This document shows positions 8,057 to 12,166 of a DNA stretch of 12,166 nt, one piece after another. The notes under the pieces were generated by a model. That model was given only the letters and a program-made list of their open reading frames with translations. It was not told where the DNA came from and did not search any database. Numbering within the stretch: position 1 is the stretch's first letter; the number at the start of each line of letters is the position of its first letter. The DNA is from Gemmatimonadota bacterium (GTDB taxonomy: Bacteria > Gemmatimonadota > Gemmatimonadetes > Gemmatimonadales > GWC2-71-9), in assembly GCA_017889745.1 (NCBI GenBank), contig JAGGAG010000071.1, positions 1 through 12,166 of the forward strand, given 5' to 3'. The position numbers were made by a program, and so were the translations under genes.

Positions 8057-8121
8057 GGTTCAACTTATGAATGAAGGAGTCCAGGCGCCACTGAAAGCAG
8101 TATGAAGATCACTTTCGCCGG

Positions 8122-8235
8122 CTACCGCTTCTGCATCATCCGAACGATTGCCACGACCAGGAAGACGGCGAGCAGCAGTCCGAGAACCGCCCCAATGCCG
8201 TACCCGCCCGAGAAACCGTGCATGTAGTCTTGCAT
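8122..8235 (-). CDS. 37-residue single-helix membrane protein, first gene of the metal efflux operon
   Basis: This short reading frame begins MQDYMHGFSGGYG, continues as one strongly hydrophobic helix (about 13-31) and ends in a basic VRMMQKR tail. That layout predicts a single membrane span with the C-terminus in the cytoplasm by the positive-inside rule. A consensus GGAGG lies exactly 5 nt before the ATG. Two in-frame upstream ATGs (giving MAMEAT first) are less well placed. Met and His at both ends (Met1, Met5, His6, Met33, Met34) suit a copper/silver setting. The gene lies 65 nt before the exported small protein and directly downstream of a palindromic operator candidate. By analogy, small helices such as AcrZ bind RND pumps, so it may be a pump accessory; this is inference. 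I know of no named family for it. Confidence 0.65.
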   Translation of the reverse strand: MQDYMHGFSGGYGIGAVLGLLLAVFLVVAIVRMMQKR

Positions 8236-8240
8236 CGTTG

Positions 8241-8245
8241 CCTCC
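8241..8245 (-). promoter_or_regulatory. Ribosome binding site that decides the start of the 37-residue protein
   Basis: The minus strand reads GGAGG here, followed by CAACG and then ATG at 8235. This consensus site with 5-nt spacing is the main argument that the small frame is translated and starts at this ATG rather than at the two in-frame ATGs upstream. Confidence 0.65.
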
Positions 8246-8298
8246 ATCGCCATTCAAGGAACTGCCCCCGGCGGACAGCCACCTGCACACCAGTTGAA

Positions 8299-8313
8299 AT
8301 CGACACTGTCGAT
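8299..8313. promoter_or_regulatory. Perfect palindrome, candidate operator of the metal efflux operon
   Basis: ATCGACA-C-TGTCGAT is a perfect 7-1-7 inverted repeat, 64 nt upstream of the first gene of the efflux operon and just downstream of a possible -35 box. Its size and position suit a dimeric metal-responsive repressor. The GACA/TGTC half-sites loosely resemble CopY/BlaI-type TACA/TGTA sites, but the regulator is not in the window and the family cannot be assigned. Confidence 0.45.
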
Positions 8314-8406
8314 GCGAGAGCCACAATCGGTCAAAGGAATGACTTGCGCACAAAGGCTGGCGGGGCAGTCCGCACATTCCACCCACGCGACGCCGGGTCG
8401 TCCTGT

Positions 8407-8976
8407 TCACACCTTGAACTCGTACTTGAACCCCGCCTCCTCGAGCAGGTCGAGCACCAGCCGTACCGGCAGGCCCATGACGCTGAAGAAGTCTCCCTCG
8501 ACCCGCTCCACCAGCGCCGCGCCGTATCCCTGGATACCGTATGCACCCGCCTTGTCCATTGGCTCGCCGGTGGCGATGTAGGCGCGGAGGAAGTCATCGG
8601 AGACATGGCGGAAGGTCACCTTCGTCACGTCGGTCTTGAGGCGCACCTGGCGGCGGTGGGACAGTGCCACCGCGGTCACCACCTGGTGCGAGTGGCCCCG
8701 GAGGCGCGACAGCATGTGGAACGCGTCGGCCTCGTCGGCCGGCTTCTCCAGGATGTGGTGCCCGGAGACCACGACGGTGTCGGCGGCAAGCACCAGGTCG
8801 CCCTCCACGCTCAGCGCCTTCGACTGCGCCAGCCGCTCCGCGTAGGGGATGGCCCTTTCGTCGGCGATCCGCACCTCGGGCACGCGCGACGGGGTGACGC
8901 TGCAGGGAATCCCAAGCATCTCCAGGAGCTGGCGTCGCCGCGGGGAGGCGGATGCGAGAACGAGGGGAGGTATCAT
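8407..8976 (-). CDS. maf: Maf-family nucleotide pyrophosphatase (dTTP/UTP type)
   Basis: This cytosolic house-cleaning enzyme hydrolyses non-canonical or excess nucleoside triphosphates to monophosphates; 189 residues, full family length. LASASPRRRQLL (7-18) is the N-terminal nucleotide-binding signature. AADTVVV (64-70) contains the catalytic Asp66, and ILEKP (75-79) holds the conserved Lys78. KAGAYGIQG (142-150) is the YhdE/dTTPase-UTPase form, whereas the 7-methyl-GTP type (YceF) has a different motif there. GDFFSVMGLP (161-170) completes the fold. The ATG overlaps the dtd stop by 4 nt (ATGA) and a GGAG lies 6 nt upstream, so it is probably co-translated with dtd. It is the last gene of its block. 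Confidence 0.95.
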   Translation of the reverse strand: MIPPLVLASASPRRRQLLEMLGIPCSVTPSRVPEVRIADERAIPYAERLAQSKALSVEGDLVLAADTVVVSGHHILEKPADEADAFHMLSRLRGHSHQVVTAVALSHRRQVRLKTDVTKVTFRHVSDDFLRAYIATGEPMDKAGAYGIQGYGAALVERVEGDFFSVMGLPVRLVLDLLEEAGFKYEFKV

Positions 8977-9419
8977 GCGGCACTCCGCTCCAGGATCAGG
9001 GTGACCGGCCCGTCATTGACCAGCGCGACCTTCATGTCGGCGCCGAAGCGTCCGGTGGCCACCATGAGGCCGCGGCTTCGCAGCTCGGCCATGAACCGGT
9101 CGTGCAGCGGAATGGCGACCTCGGGCCGCGCGGCGCCGATGAACGACGGGCGCCGGCCCTTCGACGTGTCGCCATAGAGCGTGAACTGCGAAATGACGAG
9201 CAGCGCGCCGCCCACGTCGGCGAGGCCGAGGTTCATCTTGCCCTCGGCATCGCTGAAGAGCCTCAGCCCCGCCACCTTGTCGGCGAGCCAGGTCACGACC
9301 TCGACGGTGTCATCGGGGGCGTAGCCGACGAGGAGACAGAAGCCGGCGCCGATCTCGCCGGTGACCGCGCCATCGATGGTGACCGACGCGCTGGAGACGC
9401 GCTGCAGGACAATGCGCAT
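8973..9419 (-). CDS. dtd: D-aminoacyl-tRNA deacylase
   Basis: This cytosolic proofreading enzyme removes D-amino acids (and Gly from tRNA-Ala) mischarged onto tRNA; 148 residues, the normal family length. The start MRIVLQRV is the conserved N-terminus, so the 50-codon extension that the frame allows upstream is rejected. SQFTLYGDTSKGRRPSF contains the SQFTL signature, and NDGPVTL is the Gly-cisPro motif of the active site. The ATG overlaps the cyclase stop by one base (TGATG) with only a weak Shine-Dalgarno, which implies termination-reinitiation. The stop overlaps maf by 4 nt. Confidence 0.95.
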   Translation of the reverse strand: MRIVLQRVSSASVTIDGAVTGEIGAGFCLLVGYAPDDTVEVVTWLADKVAGLRLFSDAEGKMNLGLADVGGALLVISQFTLYGDTSKGRRPSFIGAARPEVAIPLHDRFMAELRSRGLMVATGRFGADMKVALVNDGPVTLILERSAA

Positions 9420-10999
9420 CAGCCAGCACCGATCACCCGGAAGACTTCCACTTTCTCCTCCCGTCCCCTCAGCTCCATCGGCTGCAGCGCCTCGTAGTCC
9501 CATCCGCCGTATGTCGCGGCCCGGACCCCCTCGGCCACCAGGATCTCCCCGGCGCCGGCCTCGGCGCACAGGCGCGCGGCCACGTTCACCACGTCACCGA
9601 GCACGGTGTACTCCAGCCGGCGATGGCTGCCGATGTTGCCCACGAACACCTCGCCGAAATTGATGCCGATGCCGACACCGAGCGCGGGACGGCCGGCGGC
9701 CAGCCAGCGCGCGTTGAGGTGCGCCAGCGCTTCCTGCATGGCGAGCGCGGCGCGCACGGCACGATCGGGAGCGTCCTCCTGCGCCTGCGGCGCGCCCCAG
9801 AGGGCCATGATGGCGTCGCCCACGAACTTGTCGAGCGTGCCGCCATGCTCGAAGACCACCTCGACCATCTCGGTGAAGTACTCGGAGAGGAGCTTGGCCA
9901 GCGCCTCGGGTGGCATGCCCTCGGCGAGCCTGGTGAAGCCGCGCACGTCGCTGAAGAGCACCGCGATCTTCCGCCGTTCGCCGCCCAGCCGCGTGGCGCC
10001 GGCGTTGCGCGCGATCTCGGCGGCCACGCCAGGCGCGAAGTAGCGCTCGAAACTGCCCCGCACGATGGCCTGCTCCTGGAGCTCGTCGGCCTGCATGCTG
10101 GCCCGGATGCCGGCCGCGGCGATGCCGCCGAAGGCGATGAGGAACTGGAGGTCCTCGTCGCTGAACGAGTTGGTGGCGGTGACGCTGTCCACGTACAGGA
10201 TGCCGAGAACCTGCTCGGCGGTGGCCATCAGGGGCGTGCACATGGCGCTGCGCACGCTCTGCCGGAGGATGGACTGGCCGGTGAAGCGGCTGTCGGCGAC
10301 GGCATTGTCGGAGAGCACCGCGACGCGCCCCGCGACGACGGTATCCACGATGGAGCGGGGCACCGCCTCTGCAGGCAGGCCACCGATGCGGCTGCGACTC
10401 ATGCGGGGCACGAGCTTGCCGCTCGCCACGTCGAGCAGGAGGATCGCGACCCGATCGACGGCGAGCACCTCGAACGCAGTGTGCACGATCGTCTCGAGGA
10501 GCCGCTCGTGATCGAGTTCGCCGGAGAGCCGCTGGGAAAGATCGAGCAGCAGCTCGAGCTTGCGTGACTGCCGCGCCGCGGCGTCGGCGTCACCGAGCTT
10601 GAGGAGGCTCCGCTCCGAATGGGCGTCGAGGTGGGCATAGGCGTCGCGCGCGTACTCCACCGGCACCTGTCGCACGATGGTGCCACCAGCGGCGCGCGTG
10701 CCCGTCTCCAGCGGCTCCACCCGGAAGTCCGCACGCCCGAAAGTGAGGGTATCGAACGCGGCGGCACGGCCGCGGGTGACACGGTTGCCGTTGACCTGGG
10801 TGCCGTTGCTGCTGCCCAGGTCGGTGACCTCGAGGAAGCCGTTCTCCGCGCGCAGCTCGGCGTGACGCCGGGAGATGGTGGGGTCGGGCACCGGGAGGTC
10901 GCTCGAGGGACCGCGGCCGAGCACGTAGGAATTGCCGGTCGCGATATCGAAGGACTCGGGGCCATTGGTACGGACGAGCCGGAACGCGAGCTCACTCAT
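9419..10999 (-). CDS. FHA-GAF-class III adenylate/guanylate cyclase
   Basis: This is a soluble signalling enzyme predicted to make cAMP or cGMP; 526 residues with no membrane span. Residues 1-100 form an FHA phosphothreonine-binding domain (GRGPSSD 28-34, SRRHAEL 43-49, GSSNGTQVN 62-70). A linker helix leads to a GAF domain (about 160-300, with CTPLM and LGILYVDS as typical core pieces). The catalytic domain runs from about 342 to 524. The metal aspartates are Asp351 (FSDVRGFT) and Asp395 (KFVGDAIMALWG). Lys391 with Thr465 forms the base-recognition pair typical of bacterial adenylate cyclases, and Asn472 and Arg476 (VNVAARL) are the transition-state residues. The site therefore looks intact. 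The ATG, with GAGGGG upstream, overlaps the trpE stop by 4 nt; the longer frame reading into trpE is rejected. The likely input is a Ser/Thr kinase and a small ligand, neither seen here. Confidence 0.93.
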   Translation of the reverse strand: MSELAFRLVRTNGPESFDIATGNSYVLGRGPSSDLPVPDPTISRRHAELRAENGFLEVTDLGSSNGTQVNGNRVTRGRAAAFDTLTFGRADFRVEPLETGTRAAGGTIVRQVPVEYARDAYAHLDAHSERSLLKLGDADAAARQSRKLELLLDLSQRLSGELDHERLLETIVHTAFEVLAVDRVAILLLDVASGKLVPRMSRSRIGGLPAEAVPRSIVDTVVAGRVAVLSDNAVADSRFTGQSILRQSVRSAMCTPLMATAEQVLGILYVDSVTATNSFSDEDLQFLIAFGGIAAAGIRASMQADELQEQAIVRGSFERYFAPGVAAEIARNAGATRLGGERRKIAVLFSDVRGFTRLAEGMPPEALAKLLSEYFTEMVEVVFEHGGTLDKFVGDAIMALWGAPQAQEDAPDRAVRAALAMQEALAHLNARWLAAGRPALGVGIGINFGEVFVGNIGSHRRLEYTVLGDVVNVAARLCAEAGAGEILVAEGVRAATYGGWDYEALQPMELRGREEKVEVFRVIGAG

Positions 11000-12166
11000 T
11001 CCGCACCCCTCGCCGCGAGCGCCAGCGCGGTGAGCACCGCACGCGCCTTGGCCTCGGTCTCGCGCCACTCGGCCATGGGATCGGAGTCGGCCACGATGCC
11101 GGCCCCGGCCTGCACCCAGGCGCGGCCGCCCTTCATGACGCAGGTTCGGATCGCGATGGCGGTGTCGAGGGTAAGCGCGCCCCAGCTGACATAGCCAACC
11201 GCACCGGCGTACGGGCCGCGGCGGGTGGGCTCCAGCTCGTCGATGATCTGCATCGCCCGCACCTTCGGCGCGCCGCTCACGGTGCCCGCGGGAAAGCATG
11301 CGCCAAGCGCCGCCAGGGCATCGACCCCGGGGCGCAGGCGTCCCCGCACTTCGCTGACCAGGTGCATGACGTGAGAGTATCGCTCCACGGTCATGAATGC
11401 GGTAAGGCGGACCGTGCCGTACTCCGCCACCCGGCCCACATCGTTGCGCCCCAGATCGACCAGCATGAGGTGCTCGGCGCGCTCCTTGGGATCGGCGACG
11501 AGCTCGGCCTCCATGGCGCTGTCCTGCTCGGGAGAGCTGCCGCGCGGCCGTGTGCCGGCGATCGGCCGGACCACGACCTCGCCGTCTTCCACGCGCACGA
11601 GCACCTCGGGCGAGCTACCCACGACGTATACATCGTCAAACTGCAGGTAATAAAGGTACGGCGCCGGGTTGAGCGCGCGGAGATAGCGGTAGGTGAGGAA
11701 TGGCGGCGGCGCGGCGAGGTCGATCCGCCGGGAGAGGACCGCCTGGAAGATGTCGCCGGCCGCGATGTATTCCCTGATCCGCTCGACGTCGGCGCGGAAG
11801 GCGTCGTCGGCATAGGGAGACGCCGATGGGGCGACGGCGACCGGGTCCATGGCGAGCGGCCGGACGCGGCTGGGAGACTCGAGCCGGCTCAACCAGCGGT
11901 CGATGCGGGCCTCGGCCTCATCGAACGCCTTTCGCAGCGCCCCAGCGCCGGCGCCGGCCGGCAGCTCCACCGACGCGATGACGGTGGCGCGATTGTAGAT
12001 GTTGTCGAGCACCAGCAGGGTATCGACCACCATGAAGAGCGCGTCGGGGAGGTCGCGGTCATCCGGCGGCGGATCGGGCAGCCGCTCGAGGGTGCGCGCG
12101 ACGTCGTAGCCCATGAACCCCACGGCGCCACCGGTGAAGCGCGGGAGGCCGGGCACGTGCGCGGGC
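10996..12166 (-). CDS. trpE: Anthranilate synthase component I, N-terminus off the window
   Basis: This enzyme converts chorismate to anthranilate, using ammonia supplied by TrpG, in the first step of tryptophan synthesis. The frame is open to the right edge with 389 residues visible, so about 100 or more N-terminal residues are missing. The GTG at 12156 is internal. Counting it as residue 1, PIAGTRPRG (198-206) has the Ala that marks TrpE, where aminodeoxychorismate synthase (PabB) has Lys. LVDLGRNDVGRV (232-243), ERYSHVMHLVSEVRG (258-272) and FPAGTVSGAPKVRAM (288-302) form the chorismate site. The frame ends GYVSWG, GAGIVADSDP and AARGAE. The stop overlaps the cyclase start by 4 nt. The Ser/Leu tryptophan-feedback motif of the N-terminal part is not visible. 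The pairing of trpE with signalling and quality-control genes rather than trpG is unusual. Confidence 0.96.
   Translation of the reverse strand, partial: PAHVPGLPRFTGGAVGFMGYDVARTLERLPDPPPDDRDLPDALFMVVDTLLVLDNIYNRATVIASVELPAGAGAGALRKAFDEAEARIDRWLSRLESPSRVRPLAMDPVAVAPSASPYADDAFRADVERIREYIAAGDIFQAVLSRRIDLAAPPPFLTYRYLRALNPAPYLYYLQFDDVYVVGSSPEVLVRVEDGEVVVRPIAGTRPRGSSPEQDSAMEAELVADPKERAEHLMLVDLGRNDVGRVAEYGTVRLTAFMTVERYSHVMHLVSEVRGRLRPGVDALAALGACFPAGTVSGAPKVRAMQIIDELEPTRRGPYAGAVGYVSWGALTLDTAIAIRTCVMKGGRAWVQAGAGIVADSDPMAEWRETEAKARAVLTALALAARGAE

Larger units (their letters stand above)
8236..8406. other. Non-coding stretch between maf and the metal efflux operon
   Basis: These 171 nt separate the end of the trpE-cyclase-dtd-maf block from the efflux operon, so they should hold the efflux promoter and perhaps a terminator. 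On the minus strand a TTGACC (8334-8329) could be a -35 box, but I find no convincing -10 at 16-19 nt from it. A perfect 15-nt palindrome follows it. I see no strong GC-hairpin with a T-tract after maf. Longer frames crossing this stretch do not look protein-like. Confidence 0.5.

Noticed and set aside
7680..8063. Alternative minus frame over the exported small protein, starting at TTG
   Set aside because: It is His/Arg-rich without a signal peptide or hydrophobic core, whereas the 121-residue frame has a clean Sec signal and ends at the hairpin.
8329..8334. TTGACC as the -35 box of a sigma-70 promoter for the efflux operon
   Set aside because: No reasonable -10 sequence at 16-19 nt from it. 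Kept only as a remark in the non-coding stretch entry.
8060..8410. Minus-strand 116-codon frame covering the maf-efflux gap
   Set aside because: It runs through the operator palindrome and the 37-residue gene in another frame, is Arg/Ser-rich without structure, and lacks a ribosome site. The short frame with GGAGG is far more convincing.
9420..9569. 50-codon N-terminal extension of dtd
   Set aside because: The family starts at MRIVLQRV, and the extension lies inside the cyclase catalytic domain in another frame.
11000..11299. 100-codon N-terminal extension of the cyclase into trpE
   Set aside because: The extension is Arg/Gly-rich shadow sequence. The FHA domain starts right after the ATG at 10999, which has GAGGGG upstream.
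1..12166. CRISPR array, tRNA, rRNA or phage genes
   Set aside because: No regularly spaced repeats, cloverleaf-like stretches or phage proteins were recognised on either strand.

Overview
The window is about 12.2 kb of high-GC bacterial DNA, and every gene I can support lies on the minus strand. An outer-membrane efflux protein and an RND tripartite pump indicate a Gram-negative (diderm) organism. The gene content and the GC-rich style of the proteins bring Gemmatimonadota to mind, but that is an impression from memory; no rRNA or other marker gene is present to settle it. Genes are packed with 1 to 20 nt overlaps, so each block probably behaves as one operon.

Right block (12166 down to 8407), metabolic and quality-control genes in transcription order: trpE (anthranilate synthase component I, N-terminus off the window), an FHA-GAF-class III nucleotide cyclase, dtd (D-aminoacyl-tRNA deacylase) and maf (nucleotide pyrophosphatase). 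Each start overlaps the previous stop (ATGA, TGATG, ATGA), so they are probably translationally coupled.

Boundary (8406 to 8236): a 171-nt non-coding stretch with a perfect 7-1-7 palindrome at 8299-8313. This is the likely promoter and operator region of the left block.

Left block (8235 to 1), a copper/silver-type efflux operon in transcription order: a 37-residue single-helix membrane protein; a 121-residue exported Cys/His-containing protein; a CzcC/CusC-type outer-membrane factor; a CusB-type membrane fusion protein with a Met/His-rich tail; a CusA-type RND pump retaining the three-methionine Cu(I)/Ag(I) site; and a heavy-metal P1B ATPase with a His-rich N-terminus and a CPD motif (C-terminus off the window). 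The ATPase would move metal from cytoplasm to periplasm. The CusABC-like pump would then carry it across the outer membrane. Met/His tails on both systems could act as capture or hand-over sites.

The most unusual element is a 74-nt imperfect hairpin (7621-7694) filling the gap between the exported protein and the outer-membrane factor. Its outer 11-bp stem contains the upstream stop codon in one arm and the Shine-Dalgarno of the pump gene in the other. This suggests translational gating of the pump by translation of the small exported protein. No regulator gene and no CusF-like chaperone gene is visible in the window.
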